64,000 bases of DNA, taken from Methylotenera versatilis 79 (GTDB lineage: Bacteria > Pseudomonadota > Gammaproteobacteria > Burkholderiales > Methylophilaceae). A program made the position numbers and the translations under genes. Positions 45,034-55,142 of the stretch are shown here, in pieces (position 1 is the stretch's first letter; the number at the start of each line of letters is the position of its first letter). The notes under the pieces are model-generated. The model had not been told where the DNA came from. It searched no databases and worked only from the letters and a program-made list of their open reading frames with translations. The stretch covers positions 2,170,001 through 2,234,000 of the forward strand of contig NZ_ARVX01000001.1 in assembly GCF_000384375.1 (NCBI RefSeq). Direction: 5' to 3'.

Positions 45034-46512
45034 ATGAAGCCAGTTGAAACCGATGTTTTGTTAGTGGGCGGCGGGATCATGAGCGCCACTCTAGGCACTT
45101 TATTGCAACAACTTGACCCATCACTCAGCATTACCATGGTGGAACAGCTAGATGATATTGCATTAGAAAGCTCTGATGCGCTCAATAATGCAGGAACAGG
45201 CCACGCAGGTTATTGTGAGCTCAATTACACACCACAAGCAGTTGATGGCTCTATTTCCATCAAGCGCGCATTGGAAATCAATGCAGCATTTGAGGTTTCA
45301 TTGCAACTTTGGTCCTATTTAGTAGAAACCAACACACTGCCCTCGCCTACACAATTTATCAATAAAACACCGCATTTAAGTTTTGTCACGCGTGATGAAA
45401 ACGTCAACTTTTTAAAGCGGCGTTTTGCTTTGTTAAATCAACATCATTTATTTGCAGAGATGCAATACAGTGAAGATAAAGACCAGCTAAATACTTGGAT
45501 GCCATTGATGATGGCTAATCGCAATCCAAATGACAAATTGGCCGCAACTTACGTTGCACATGGCTCTGATATTGACTTTGGTGCTTTAACGCGGCAGTTG
45601 GTGACTAAACTAAAATCTTTAAAAAACTTTAGCTTATTGAATAATACCCGCGTAAAAAAACTCAAAAAAATCAGTGATGAGTGGCATGTCGCGTTAATCA
45701 ATAAATCGACCAAACACACACAAACCATCAATGCCAAATTTGTATTTTTAGGTGCTGGCGGTGGCGCATTACCTTTGTTGCAAAAAGCGAATATAGCCGA
45801 AAGTACTGGCTATGGCGGATTCCCAGTCAGCGGACAATGGCTTATTTGCAGCAATCCAGATGTGATTAAACAGCACCAAGTAAAAGTCTATGGCAAAGCA
45901 GCTGTAGGCGCGCCGCCGATGTCTGTGCCGCATTTAGATACGCGTACAATTAACGGTAAATTAGCGTTACTTTTTGGCCCATTTGCTGGTTTTACTACCA
46001 AGTTTCTTAAACAAGGCTCAAGGCTTGATTTAGCCAAATCCGTTAAACAGAATAACCTAAAAGCCATGTTGGGCGCGGGCAAGCACAATATGGCTTTAAC
46101 CAAATATTTAGTAGGCGAAGTATTTCAAACGCATGAACAGCGCATGCGCGCTTTGCGCGAATTTTTACCTCAGGCTAAATCTGAAGATTGGCAACTTGCC
46201 AATGCTGGTCAGCGTGTGCAAATCATCAAAAAATGTGATGAAAAAATGGGGAAATTGGAATTTGGCACTGAAATTGTTGCTGCCCAAGATGGCTCACTCG
46301 CGGCTTTACTCGGCGCGTCACCTGGTGCTTCTGTCAGCGTGCAAGCGATGATTGATGTGCTTGAACGTTGCTTTTCCGCTCAACTAAAAACGCCTGCTTG
46401 GCAACAAAAAATGCAGCAACTTGTACCGAGTTACGGTGAATCACTGATTGAAAATGCAGACTTACTAAAAACCATACGCAAAAGAACCTTAAGCACACTT
46501 AAATTAGCTTAA
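45034..46512 (+). CDS. mqo: Malate:quinone oxidoreductase
   Basis: FAD-dependent membrane-associated enzyme oxidising malate to oxaloacetate with electrons to quinone. The 492-residue protein has the N-terminal FAD motif VLLVGGGIMSATLGTLL (about 8-24), then NNAGTGHAGYCELNYTPQ (about 51-68) and the C-terminal LAALLGASPGASVSVQAMI signature. Complete and normal length. Single gene. It would feed the quinone pool also used by the alternative oxidase at 22 kb. Confidence 0.96.
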   Translation: MKPVETDVLLVGGGIMSATLGTLLQQLDPSLSITMVEQLDDIALESSDALNNAGTGHAGYCELNYTPQAVDGSISIKRALEINAAFEVSLQLWSYLVETNTLPSPTQFINKTPHLSFVTRDENVNFLKRRFALLNQHHLFAEMQYSEDKDQLNTWMPLMMANRNPNDKLAATYVAHGSDIDFGALTRQLVTKLKSLKNFSLLNNTRVKKLKKISDEWHVALINKSTKHTQTINAKFVFLGAGGGALPLLQKANIAESTGYGGFPVSGQWLICSNPDVIKQHQVKVYGKAAVGAPPMSVPHLDTRTINGKLALLFGPFAGFTTKFLKQGSRLDLAKSVKQNNLKAMLGAGKHNMALTKYLVGEVFQTHEQRMRALREFLPQAKSEDWQLANAGQRVQIIKKCDEKMGKLEFGTEIVAAQDGSLAALLGASPGASVSVQAMIDVLERCFSAQLKTPAWQQKMQQLVPSYGESLIENADLLKTIRKRTLSTLKLA

Positions 46513-46553
46513 GGCCTAATTCAAGCGTACTTGGATTTATTTTTGAGGTTATT

Positions 46554-47333
46554 TTAGACGGTGCTGGCTTGCAGACTACGCTGACGACGAACTTCATATA
46601 AGCAAATTCCACTTGCCACACTAACATTCAGGCTTTCCACACTGCCAAACATCGGAATAGTCACTAAGGCATCGCAAGTCTCTGCCGTTAAACGGCGAAT
46701 ACCATCACCTTCTGCGCCTAATACCAACGCAATTGGCCCATCTAACTTAGTATCAAGCAAATTAGTAGGCGCATCCATGCCTTTTGGTGCTTCCATCGCG
46801 GTACCCACAATAAACACACCAGCATCTTTTAATTCACGCAAAGTACGCGCCAAATTTGTCACCGCAATAAAAGGCACTGTCTCAGCCGCGCCACAGGCCA
46901 CTTTACGTACGGTTGCATTCAACCCAACGGCACGGTCTTTTGGTGCGATTACGGCGTGCACACCCATTGCATCAGCCACACGTAAACAAGCGCCCAAATT
47001 ATGTGGATCTTCGACACCATCTAGCACCAAAAAGAATGGCGCTTCAGTTAAGTCGGACTCTAAAATATCGTGAATATCTTTGTAAGGAATGGGCGTATCG
47101 ACCACGCGTGCAATCACACCTTGATGGCGGCCATTCATGCCGGCCAGGCCATCCAAGCGATTACGGTCAACCTGCATGGTGCGCACGTTGGACGCTTCTG
47201 CCATTTTCAGCAGATCTTTCATGCGCGCATCGATACGATCACGATCGATCAAAATCTCTTCGATACTAGTTGCATGCTGGCGCATACGGCTTAAAACGGC
47301 ATGAAAACCAAATAAAATACGTGAATCTGACAT
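46554..47333 (-). CDS. rlmB: 23S rRNA (guanosine-2'-O)-methyltransferase RlmB
   Basis: SPOUT-class methyltransferase for G2251. 259 residues: N-terminal substrate domain ([21 protein letters not shown]), then the knotted catalytic domain with ENPHNLG-type segment [12 protein letters not shown] and the C-terminal motif [13 protein letters not shown], and the final [19 protein letters not shown]. It begins two bases after the rnr stop, a conserved rnr-rlmB pair. Confidence 0.95.
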   Translation of the reverse strand: MSDSRILFGFHAVLSRMRQHATSIEEILIDRDRIDARMKDLLKMAEASNVRTMQVDRNRLDGLAGMNGRHQGVIARVVDTPIPYKDIHDILESDLTEAPFFLVLDGVEDPHNLGACLRVADAMGVHAVIAPKDRAVGLNATVRKVACGAAETVPFIAVTNLARTLRELKDAGVFIVGTAMEAPKGMDAPTNLLDTKLDGPIALVLGAEGDGIRRLTAETCDALVTIPMFGSVESLNVSVASGICLYEVRRQRSLQASTV

Positions 47334-47335
47334 TG

Positions 47336-49852
47336 CTATCGCTTACCTTTATTTTGTGTGTTTCTATTTTTGGAAACTGGTTTTGAACTGGGTTTTGATA
47401 CGGACTTAGAACCCGACTTAACACCTGATTTAGGTGAAGATTTAATGGCTTTTTTTGCACCAGAACGGTCTTTTTTCGCTTTTTCAAGTGCACGTGTGCT
47501 CATCGGCTTAAAATCCCCTTTAAACTCATCTGAAAATTTAGATTTATTAACACTCAAAGGTTTGTTAAAAACCTTACTTTGATTGTTAGACGGCGCTTGG
47601 GATTGTGTTTTAGACTGTGTTTCCTTGGCTGTTTTTCCTGCGCCAGTCTCCAAAGTAAAATCAATTTTACTGGTTTCCAAATCTACCCGCGCGACTTTTA
47701 CCGTCAGCCTGTCACCCAGTCTATATCTTGCACCAGTCCGCTCACCTAACATTTCATGGCGCGCTTTGTCGTAATTAAAGTAATCGTTGCCTAGTTCAGT
47801 CACGTGCACCAAACCTTCTACGTAAACTCCATCTAACGCGACGAATAAGCCAAAACTGGTGACACCAGCCACTGTGCCTTCATACACTTCACCAATTTTA
47901 TCTTGCATGTAATAGCATTTCAGCCAGTTGGTCACATCGCGTGTCGCTTCATCTGCGCGACGTTCAGTCATCGAACAATGCGTGCCTAACGAATTCCAGT
48001 CTTTCGCTTTGTACTTTTCACCTTTAACCACCGCTTTAATCGCGCGATGAATCAGCAAGTCGGGATAACGTCTGATCGGCGAAGTAAAGTGTGCATAAGC
48101 CTCATAAGCCAAACCAAAATGGCCAACATTGTCGGGACTGTAAACCGCTTGCTGCATAGACCTTAACAAAACTGTTTGCAGCAATTGTGCGTCTGGGCGC
48201 TGTTTAATTTGATTCATCAACTTGCCATAATCTTTGGCATGTGGCTTATCGCCACCCGTGACGCCAAAACCGACTTCCGCCATAAAAGTGCGCAAAGCTT
48301 CTAGTTTTTCTGGCGTTGGCCCTTCATGAATACGATAAAGTGCGGCTTGTTCGTTTTTGTGTAAGAAATCCGCTGCGCATACGTTTGCGGCCAGCATGCA
48401 CTCTTCAATCAATTTATGCGCATCATTACGGCCAGTCGGCACGATACGTTCAATTTTGCCGTTGTCATCAAAAACCATCATCGTTTCAGTCGATTCAAAC
48501 TCAATCGCACCGCGTTTTTCACGTTGATTGAGCATTAACTTAAATAAACTGTACAGATTTTGCACATGCGGCATGATATGGCTATATTCTTTAGCCACAT
48601 CTCCATCTGGATTTTGCAACATATCAGCGACTTTTGTGTAAGTCATACGCGCTTTCGAACGCATCACTGATGGATAAAACTGGTATTTTTGCACCACGCC
48701 ATCGGTATCGATTTGCATATCGCATATCATGCAAAGCCGCTCTACATCAGGGTTAAGTGAACACAAACCATTTGACAGCGCTTCTGGCAACATTGGAATC
48801 ACGCGACGTGGGAAATACACCGAATTACCGCGCTCAAACGCATCTTTATCCAGCGCATCGTCAGGCTTTACATAAAAACTCACATCGGCAATCGCGACAA
48901 CTAAACGCCAACCCAAGCTTGGTTTATCTGCATTCAATGGTTCAGCAAATACCGCATCATCGAAATCACGCGCCGTTTCGCCATCAATGGTAATTAAAGC
49001 TAACTCGCGCAAATCAATACGGTCTTTATAATCGGCCGCTTGCACTAATTTAGGAATGCGCTCTGCTTGGCTTAGTGCTGCCGGAGAAAATTCATGTGGC
49101 AGCTTGTGTTTTCTTAATGCAATTTCGATTTCCATACCGCTATCGGCATAGTTACCTAAAATCTGCACCACTTTACCCATCGGGTGCGCGTGGGAACTTG
49201 GCTGTTCAGTCAATTCCACCATTACGACCTGGCCAGGTTTTGCGCCCATGTCTAAATGATAAGGAATCAGAATATCTTGGTTGATGCGCTTATCTTCTGC
49301 CGCAACAATCGTCACCCCTGTGCCACGTACAATGCGACCTACCAAGGTTTTAGTACTGCGCTCCAGCACTTCGACAATCTTGCCTTCTGGCCGACCTTTT
49401 CTATCCAGTCCAGCCATGCGTACCATCGCACGGTCACCATGCATTACTTGCGCCATCTCACGCGGACCTAAAAATAGATCTTCTGGGTGTTTTGTTTTGT
49501 CATCCGGCACTAAAAAACCAAAGCCATCTGGATGCCCAAGTACTTTACCTGCAATCAAGTGAATTTTGTCTGCCAAACACAACGCACCTTTCCGGTTGCG
49601 CATGATTTGACCTTCACGCTCCATTGCATTCAAACGTCGATTAAAATTATCCCGTTCACTATCATCAATATCCAACAAGATATAAATTTGTTCATTACTC
49701 AGTGGAACACCTTGATCAGACAATATCTGCAACACCAACTCACGGCTTGGTAAGGGCGCTTCATACTGCGCCGCTTCGCGACTTGCATGAGGATCACTAC
49801 CTCGCTGACTAGACTGCGGCTTTGATTGAGTGTCTTTTTTTTTAATTGACAA
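47336..49852 (-). CDS. rnr: Ribonuclease R
   Basis: 3'-5' exoribonuclease that degrades structured RNA. 838 residues: N-terminal winged helix ([20 protein letters not shown]), two cold-shock domains, the RNB catalytic domain with [16 protein letters not shown] (about 287-302) carrying metal aspartates, an S1 domain ([19 protein letters not shown], about 675) and a Lys/Ser-rich tail. Start is TTG at 49852 with AGGAAG eight bases upstream, which supports it. The rnr-rlmB pair likely forms one transcript. Confidence 0.96.
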   Translation of the reverse strand: MSIKKKDTQSKPQSSQRGSDPHASREAAQYEAPLPSRELVLQILSDQGVPLSNEQIYILLDIDDSERDNFNRRLNAMEREGQIMRNRKGALCLADKIHLIAGKVLGHPDGFGFLVPDDKTKHPEDLFLGPREMAQVMHGDRAMVRMAGLDRKGRPEGKIVEVLERSTKTLVGRIVRGTGVTIVAAEDKRINQDILIPYHLDMGAKPGQVVMVELTEQPSSHAHPMGKVVQILGNYADSGMEIEIALRKHKLPHEFSPAALSQAERIPKLVQAADYKDRIDLRELALITIDGETARDFDDAVFAEPLNADKPSLGWRLVVAIADVSFYVKPDDALDKDAFERGNSVYFPRRVIPMLPEALSNGLCSLNPDVERLCMICDMQIDTDGVVQKYQFYPSVMRSKARMTYTKVADMLQNPDGDVAKEYSHIMPHVQNLYSLFKLMLNQREKRGAIEFESTETMMVFDDNGKIERIVPTGRNDAHKLIEECMLAANVCAADFLHKNEQAALYRIHEGPTPEKLEALRTFMAEVGFGVTGGDKPHAKDYGKLMNQIKQRPDAQLLQTVLLRSMQQAVYSPDNVGHFGLAYEAYAHFTSPIRRYPDLLIHRAIKAVVKGEKYKAKDWNSLGTHCSMTERRADEATRDVTNWLKCYYMQDKIGEVYEGTVAGVTSFGLFVALDGVYVEGLVHVTELGNDYFNYDKARHEMLGERTGARYRLGDRLTVKVARVDLETSKIDFTLETGAGKTAKETQSKTQSQAPSNNQSKVFNKPLSVNKSKFSDEFKGDFKPMSTRALEKAKKDRSGAKKAIKSSPKSGVKSGSKSVSKPSSKPVSKNRNTQNKGKR

Positions 49853-49873
49853 GTTAATTGCTTCCTATAAAAT
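49846..49873 (+). promoter_or_regulatory. Promoter of tRNA-Leu
   Basis: TTGACA and TAAAAT separated by 16 bases, about 45 bases before the tRNA; it overlaps the rnr start region on the opposite strand. Confidence 0.6.
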
Positions 49874-49918
49874 TTGGCGCATTATTCACTATTAAGTGAC
49901 CATTCTTTAAGTGACTAT

Positions 49919-50003
49919 GCCCAGATGGCGGAATTGGTAGACGCGCAGGTTTCAGATACCTGTATCGAAAGATGTGGAGGTTCGAGTCCTCTTTTGGGCA
50001 CCA
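49919..50003 (+). tRNA. tRNA-Leu (anticodon CAG)
   Basis: 85 bases of class II form: acceptor GCCCAGA/TTTGGGC with encoded ACCA, D-arm with TTGGTAGAC, anticodon stem CAGGT/ACCTG around TTCAGAT giving CAG, a variable arm, and T-arm GTTCGAGTC. Its 5' side is 66 bases from rnr, read divergently. No T-rich hairpin terminator is seen right after it. Confidence 0.97.
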
Positions 50004-50396
50004 ATAAAAAATATTTATATAACTCAATAAATTACATGCAATTAAATTCTGTTTTATTGCTAGTTATCCACTTATATAATCCATTGTACATTGAAACTAC
50101 ACTCGTATCTATGGAAAAGCCACTACTGCATTTTCTATTTTAAACTCAAAATAAAGGGTTAAGAAAAGAAAATTAACCTATCACCTACTGCCCCGATGTA
50201 GATATGAAGAGAGCAACTTAAGGCTCTTAAGCCTGCATTAAGTTAAGAGAAGTTACGGTTTAGAATAAATCAAAATTGAAGCCAACTGACAAAGCTAAAC
50301 TCACAAATAATAAATTAGTGGCTATCGTGAACGGAGTGGATTAAAAATTAGATGTAGAAATCTATAATGGCTGCTGAAATCAGGTAAGTTTTCTAT
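50004..50396. other. Intergenic stretch after tRNA-Leu
   Basis: About 390 bases without a convincing gene. It contains a hairpin at 50215-50244 (AACTTAA-GGCT/AGCC-tgca-TTAAGTT, four-base bulge) with no T-run. The 12-base string ATCACCTACTGC near 50180 recurs at 50674-50685, inside the 3' end of the last pseudopilin gene, perhaps a small duplication. Confidence 0.55.
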
Positions 50397-50621
50397 CTAA
50401 GTAGCTAAATCTTCAAATATACAAACACTTTCTGTCGCATTAAAGCTGACTTTTAAATTAGCACTTTTGGCGATCATTTTAATCAGCAGAATCAATTCGT
50501 TATGATTGCCCACACCATTCACTAAATCTTCGCAAAATGAAGTATAAAATCCATTCTTTTTAACTTCATTGATGATTTGTGAAATGTCTATATCTGCTAG
50601 ATGCATTTGAGTTTTAGTCAT
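50397..50621 (-). CDS. Small protein of unknown function
   Basis: 74 residues, acidic and helical (DISQIINEVKKNGFYTSFCE, then LILLIKMIAKSANLKVSF). Not recognised. No good ribosome site is visible before ATG at 50621. It lies 58 bases after the last pseudopilin gene on the same strand, so it could be the tail of the secretion operon, or an independent small gene. It contains two Cys. Support is limited to the open frame and position. Confidence 0.4.
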   Translation of the reverse strand: MTKTQMHLADIDISQIINEVKKNGFYTSFCEDLVNGVGNHNELILLIKMIAKSANLKVSFNATESVCIFEDLAT

Positions 50622-50679
50622 AATTATTATTTTTTAGCATTTAAAATTTAACTTGTTATCTTTAAAAATTCACCATCAC

Positions 50680-51147
50680 CTACTGCGGAACAGGCAATTC
50701 AACATAGGCAAAATACCATTCACCATAATACTTCTTGTTTTCAAAGTGCTTGTAAATTGGTCGAAATCCTTTAGTTTTATAGGGCACATCCGCTGATAAG
50801 CTATAAACGCCCATAATCCCTCCGCTGGGCGCTTCAACGATTCCCCAGCCTTCTCTCTGCGTGACTGGGTCTATATATATTTTGCGTAAATAACGCTTGG
50901 GCACGGGTAGGCGATTGTCTTTCAGCAACGCTTCCAGATTTGGTGGATATTCTTTTACTACGCCAGGTGTTTGATTGTAATAACTGCCAATCGCCTTCCT
51001 GATTACATCGCCTACTTTGAGTAGCTCTTGTTCTCTTTCACGCTTTCTCGCGTCACTCCATTTCGTACTGGCTTGCGTCAATGCAAAGCCAGCAATGACT
51101 ATGAGCACCAGCAAACCTAGCAATATGAACCCTGTTTGTTTAGGCAT
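50680..51147 (-). CDS. Pseudopilin-like protein without Glu5 (GspG-type)
   Basis: From ATG at 51147, four bases after the previous stop, 155 residues: prepilin-like leader MPKQTG then FILLGLLVLIVIAGFAL, with Gly in the position where pilins carry Glu5. The rest aligns by eye with the other pseudopilins in the operon (YPPNLEALLK, RKIYIDPVTQ, GIMGVYSLSADVPY). An upstream in-frame ATG at 51165 is possible. Probably a prepilin-peptidase substrate; missing Glu5 suggests a tip role as in GspK, but it is far shorter than GspK. Last gene of the operon. Confidence 0.72.
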   Translation of the reverse strand: MPKQTGFILLGLLVLIVIAGFALTQASTKWSDARKREREQELLKVGDVIRKAIGSYYNQTPGVVKEYPPNLEALLKDNRLPVPKRYLRKIYIDPVTQREGWGIVEAPSGGIMGVYSLSADVPYKTKGFRPIYKHFENKKYYGEWYFAYVELPVPQ

Positions 51148-51151
51148 GTTT

Positions 51152-51574
51152 TTACCAGTCTGCATATTGACTCCCATCTGAGGCAATTTCAGTTGCGCCG
51201 CTATAGATATCATATAAAGAACCTTTAGCTTCTACATCAGAAGGAGGTACTTGTATCCAAGTCGTCGCGCTTTCAGTAATCGGGTCCTCTGGAATGGCGC
51301 GAAGATATTTAAATTGCACTAGCTCTTCTAGCGATTCTGGATACACATTTCTGTCACTGTAGAACTTATCAATCGCATCACGCATTGTGATTAAATCGTG
51401 TTTAAGCGTTGTTTCTTTAGATTGGCTAATCACATCAAAATATCTTGGCGCAACAAGGCTTAACAATGTGGCAATAATAGCCAACACGACTAATATTTCG
51501 ATCAACGTAAAGCCTTTTTTCAAAGCGCTGTTGTTTAGATAGCTAGTTTTAAAAGTGATATTGTTCATTACCAT
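51152..51574 (-). CDS. GspG-type pseudopilin
   Basis: 140 residues: prepilin leader ending LKKG before FTLIEILVVLAIIATLLS (Glu5 intact), then RDAIDKFYSDRNVYPESLEEL, LRAIPEDPI and a C-terminal LYDIYSGATEIASDGSQYAD-W loop equivalent to the GspG calcium loop. Overlaps the previous gene by seven bases, so they are coupled. Minor or alternative major pseudopilin of the secretion system. Confidence 0.85.
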   Translation of the reverse strand: MVMNNITFKTSYLNNSALKKGFTLIEILVVLAIIATLLSLVAPRYFDVISQSKETTLKHDLITMRDAIDKFYSDRNVYPESLEELVQFKYLRAIPEDPITESATTWIQVPPSDVEAKGSLYDIYSGATEIASDGSQYADW

Positions 51575-52053
51575 TCGCTATAGGCTTGTTGGTTAATGCC
51601 AATTTCATTAGAAAGTGAATGTATGTCATACACATCCTCTCCCGCTTCTGGCGTTTCGAAAGAACTCCTGTAACTGCGATGCGCCCATGTTTCTTCTGCT
51701 GACAACTCTGGATCTGTTGCAAACGGATCACGCGGAATACTGCGCATAAAATAGACCTTACGTTTTTTCGGGTCCTGAATGTTTTCAACACCAATCACCA
51801 ATTGCTGTAAGGATTCTGGATAGCCCGAATCATCAGCAGACTTTTTGATTAAGCCATCATCCGATGCCTGTTTATATGCATCAATCGCATCACGAATCTG
51901 CCACAGTGATTTTTTAAGTTCCTGCTCTTTATTTCGTTTGGCGGTTAGCTGCATCAATGGCGCGGCGGCAGAAATCAACATGGCTAATAAAACCAATGAA
52001 ACCAGCAGTTCAATCAATGTAAATCCAGCCATTTTTTGAGGTTTTTTAAGCAT
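51568..52053 (-). CDS. GspG-type pseudopilin
   Basis: 161 residues: leader MLKKPQKMAG before FTLIELLVSLVLLAMLISAA (Glu5 intact), then RDAIDAYKQASDDG, SGYPESLQQLV, RSIPRDPF and the C-terminal VYDIHSLSNEIGINQQAYSE-W loop. The whole order follows GspG. Starts on the last base of the secretin stop codon, so translation is coupled. Confidence 0.86.
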   Translation of the reverse strand: MLKKPQKMAGFTLIELLVSLVLLAMLISAAAPLMQLTAKRNKEQELKKSLWQIRDAIDAYKQASDDGLIKKSADDSGYPESLQQLVIGVENIQDPKKRKVYFMRSIPRDPFATDPELSAEETWAHRSYRSSFETPEAGEDVYDIHSLSNEIGINQQAYSEW

Positions 52054-54047
52054 TAAGGATCCTCTTTTATCTTGCTGGAATCCTCATATTCAACTGGCGG
52101 TTGCATCAATTGATTGGCAAAACCTTGATCGACTTGGCTGCGCTCATTCTGTATATTTTGCGGTGTTTTGACAGGCACCTCTATTGTTTGACTAGCTGGC
52201 GCAGTCGATTCAGCTTGCTTACCAGCGCGACCAGTCGCCCCATGATTAATGCCTGATGGAAAGCTGGTGTAAACCGCATTTGCTGGCGCAATATTGTGCA
52301 GAATGCGTGGTGTGATCAGTAACACAATCTCATTTTTGCGTTTATCGTTATTCCTATCGGTAAATAGCCTGCCAATAAATGGCAACTTAGATAAACCAGG
52401 TACTTTGTTGGAAATATTCTGGCTATCGTCCCTAAACAAACCTGCCAGTATCTGGGTTTCGCCATTTTTTAATTGCAGTGTGGTATTAGCGTTACGACTA
52501 CCGATGGTGTAAGCCAATACGCCAGAATCCGTTCTGACTTGGTCAGTCACATTGCTGACTTCTAAGCCGACTTTTATGCTGACTTGATCTTGCAGCAGAA
52601 TGGTTGGCTCAACATCCAGTTTTATACCAACATCGATATAACTGACTGTTTGCGAAACAAAACCTGTCGCATTTGCCACGCTGGTCAATATTGGTATTTT
52701 ATCGCCGACGTGAATCTTGGCTTTTACACGATTTTTGACGCGAATCTGAGGATTCGCCAGTAGATTAGTATCGGTATCTTGCTGCAGTAGATTCAATACC
52801 AGCGCAGGGTCACTAATGGTAAATACACCCAGACCAGAATTGAAATTCTTAAGCTCTGCAAGTGTTAACCTACCAGGCGTCGGTGTTGTTACACCATTGT
52901 TTGTCGAGTTACCTTGTACGCCCAAACCAATCTGCGATGGATAACGTACACCGATATTTTCTAAACTTTTTCGATTGACCTCCATCACCTCAACCTCAAG
53001 CATCACTTCCGGCTCAATCATATCTTGAGAAGCGATCAGTTTTTCAGCTACTTGGATCGCTTCAGCAGTGTCGCGCATCACCAATGTGTTCAGTTTTTCA
53101 TCGATGTAAATATCTTTAGACTTAACCACGGTTTTAATCATATTCATGGCGCGTTTAGCATCCATGCTATTCAAATAAAAACTGCGCACAAACAGCTCTT
53201 GATATTCCTGGCTACGGCTCACTGGGTAAATCAGCAAAGTATTGTCGTTCAATATTTTTTTACTTAATTGATTGGTGGTTAAGATGACTTGAATCGCATC
53301 TTCAATTGAAATATTGCGCACGAAAATACTGGTTGGTTGATCTGCACTTAACTCTCGATCATATGAAAAATTGATATTGGCTGCCTTGCCAATAAATTCG
53401 AATACCGACTTAATCGGCACATTCTTAAATTCTAGCGTGATGGGTTTTTTAAAAGCCGATTTAAGTTGTGGCACCGCATTTATTTTGGCGCTGCGCCTGT
53501 TTTCTATTTTTTCGAATAATGCTCTGGCTGGCTCTTGATTTGCATTTTCAGCCAAAATGGCTCTTAACAAATTCTGCGCGGTATCATCATCATTCTTATC
53601 AAAAGCAGTCTGCGCGTTCGCCAGCATCATGGCATGGTTTTGCGCTAGATTCAGCTTAATCAAGCCATCTTCTGCGCGTTGATTGTTAGGACTTAACACT
53701 AAAATTTGCCTAAAATTTAATTCCGCATCGCCAAATAAACCTTGCTGTACTTGCGTATCGGCGCGCTTAAGCAAGCCCGCTATTTGCAGATCCTGCTGCA
53801 CTTTCAGCATGCTGCGATATTGCGGATTATCGGGATACAGCTCAGTTAGTTGCTTGAGTTTATTGATTCCCGCTTCCGTATTTCCGCTACTAATTAATTG
53901 CCTGGCAGATTCATACTCTGCGCTGCCTTGAATGAAGCTGTCTTGATGGCTATTCAGTGTCGTGCAGCTTGCCATCAATATAGCCGATAGCAAAATAGAT
54001 GCGTGATTTCTGGTGATTTTTAAAGTTTGAAATAAATATAAACTCAA
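52053..54047 (-). CDS. Secretin (GspD/PilQ superfamily) with N-terminal TPR-like repeats
   Basis: 664-residue outer-membrane channel. Signal peptide and lipobox ILMASC (about 24-29), then about 140 residues of TPR-like helices (NTEAGINKLKQLTELYPDNP, GDAELNFRQILVLSPNNQ), then an STN/N0-type domain (FKNVPIKSVFEFIGKAANIN, about 203) and N1 domain, and the secretin core with IPILTSVANATGFVSQTVSY, NGETQILAGLFRDD and VPGLSKLPFIGRLF (about 565). A Ser/Thr/Pro-poor, Gln-rich C-terminal tail follows. Overlaps the upstream gene by four bases. The secretin identity is firm; the TPR part is unusual for GspD. Confidence 0.9.
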   Translation of the reverse strand: MSLYLFQTLKITRNHASILLSAILMASCTTLNSHQDSFIQGSAEYESARQLISSGNTEAGINKLKQLTELYPDNPQYRSMLKVQQDLQIAGLLKRADTQVQQGLFGDAELNFRQILVLSPNNQRAEDGLIKLNLAQNHAMMLANAQTAFDKNDDDTAQNLLRAILAENANQEPARALFEKIENRRSAKINAVPQLKSAFKKPITLEFKNVPIKSVFEFIGKAANINFSYDRELSADQPTSIFVRNISIEDAIQVILTTNQLSKKILNDNTLLIYPVSRSQEYQELFVRSFYLNSMDAKRAMNMIKTVVKSKDIYIDEKLNTLVMRDTAEAIQVAEKLIASQDMIEPEVMLEVEVMEVNRKSLENIGVRYPSQIGLGVQGNSTNNGVTTPTPGRLTLAELKNFNSGLGVFTISDPALVLNLLQQDTDTNLLANPQIRVKNRVKAKIHVGDKIPILTSVANATGFVSQTVSYIDVGIKLDVEPTILLQDQVSIKVGLEVSNVTDQVRTDSGVLAYTIGSRNANTTLQLKNGETQILAGLFRDDSQNISNKVPGLSKLPFIGRLFTDRNNDKRKNEIVLLITPRILHNIAPANAVYTSFPSGINHGATGRAGKQAESTAPASQTIEVPVKTPQNIQNERSQVDQGFANQLMQPPVEYEDSSKIKEDP

Positions 54048-54547
54048 CTTAATGCTCCAATTGGCAACTGCGTATCAATTTTTAATGGTAGATATCTGAT
54101 TGTCATCATGGGTGGGACAATCGACTTCACCTGCCAAACCTCTTCTAAAATATCGCCCGTTACAACAGAGTAGTTTTTCTCTGCATTCATCAAAAAAACC
54201 ATGATTTTTCCGTTATCCACAAGCTTCCCCGCAAAGATAAAAGGATTAGCGGGAGGTGTTTCTACTGGCGCTTTTAAGTTTTTCTGGTTCAATTCGGCCT
54301 GAGTAACAAATACGGTAAAAATATTTTTAGGCTCATCTGTTAACTCGGGCCGAAGTATTTGCGGCGAAGCCTGAATCTGTTTGATGTGGCTATTTTCAGC
54401 ACGACTACGCTGTTTTGTTTCAGCACGTGTCGGCACAATCACATCATCATTTTGATTCGTTTTATTATCTTGTTGCGAAACATAAAAACTAGCGGCTAGC
54501 GTTAACAGCAGCAGTATCCACAACATATTTTTCTTGATCATTTGCAT
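54044..54547 (-). CDS. PilP/GspC-like secretin-associated protein
   Basis: 167 residues from ATG at 54547 (GTG at 54559 is also possible): N-terminal membrane span (MLWILLLLTLAASFYVSQQ), a linker, and a C-terminal domain NPFIFAGKLVDNGKIMVFL... SVVTGDILEEVWQVKSI, the HR/PilP-type fold that touches the secretin in T2SS and type IV pili. Overlap or near-overlap with neighbours on both sides. Position between the PilO-like protein and the secretin supports the role. Confidence 0.65.
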   Translation of the reverse strand: MQMIKKNMLWILLLLTLAASFYVSQQDNKTNQNDDVIVPTRAETKQRSRAENSHIKQIQASPQILRPELTDEPKNIFTVFVTQAELNQKNLKAPVETPPANPFIFAGKLVDNGKIMVFLMNAEKNYSVVTGDILEEVWQVKSIVPPMMTIRYLPLKIDTQLPIGALS

Positions 54548-54548
54548 T

Positions 54549-55142
54549 TTAATTGGCACTCATTTTTTCAAGCACATTAGCGTTTTTACTGACATACAAA
54601 TTGAATTGGATATTTGCATCAATCGAATCCCTGCCGATGTCCTCGCGTTTTAATTTAATATCCGCCAGCGCAAGTGTTGGTAGCGCATTCAACACAGCAT
54701 TGATAAATTGACGGATTTGAATGTAACTACCTTGCGTAGGAAATTTAATTTGAACCTTAATCAATGCGGGCGAATAAGGCTGAGAGGCGTAATCCACCTT
54801 ATCCGTAGCCAAACCAACCTCCGTCGCGGCATGCAATATTTGCGCTATTTTGTTATTTGCCTCGTTTTGTTTTGGCATCAAACCATTTAATTTGGCAATC
54901 ACATCTAATTGACTATCAGGTTTAATCTCAACTTTCCCCTTAGCTTTATTCGCTTTTAATTCAACAAAACTAAGGTTAAGCGCATCCATTTTTTTTGTAT
55001 TTGGCACAAGTACAAATATCAGCAACAAAATACTGATGGCGATAAAAATCAAGCCAAAAATGCCCTGCCAGCCTAATTTCCGTAGCCTGTAATGTAAGCT
55101 GTCATGCAATTTTGATTGCTTGCTGAAAACTGGTTTTACCAT
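54549..55142 (-). CDS. PilO/GspM-like inner-membrane platform protein
   Basis: 197 residues: a short basic cytoplasmic N-terminus, one membrane span (GIFGLIFIAISILLLIFVLV, about 28-47), then a coiled-coil and a ferredoxin-like domain with LNGLMPKQNEANNKIAQILH and IKVQIKFPTQGSYIQIRQFI, the PilO/GspM pattern. Overlaps the PilN-like gene by seven bases. Assembly-platform role inferred from fold and position. Confidence 0.72.
   Translation of the reverse strand: MVKPVFSKQSKLHDSLHYRLRKLGWQGIFGLIFIAISILLLIFVLVPNTKKMDALNLSFVELKANKAKGKVEIKPDSQLDVIAKLNGLMPKQNEANNKIAQILHAATEVGLATDKVDYASQPYSPALIKVQIKFPTQGSYIQIRQFINAVLNALPTLALADIKLKREDIGRDSIDANIQFNLYVSKNANVLEKMSAN

Noticed and set aside
49874-50143. Plus-strand frame spanning tRNA-Leu
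   Set aside because: It runs through the tRNA, which folds perfectly; coding is not credible.
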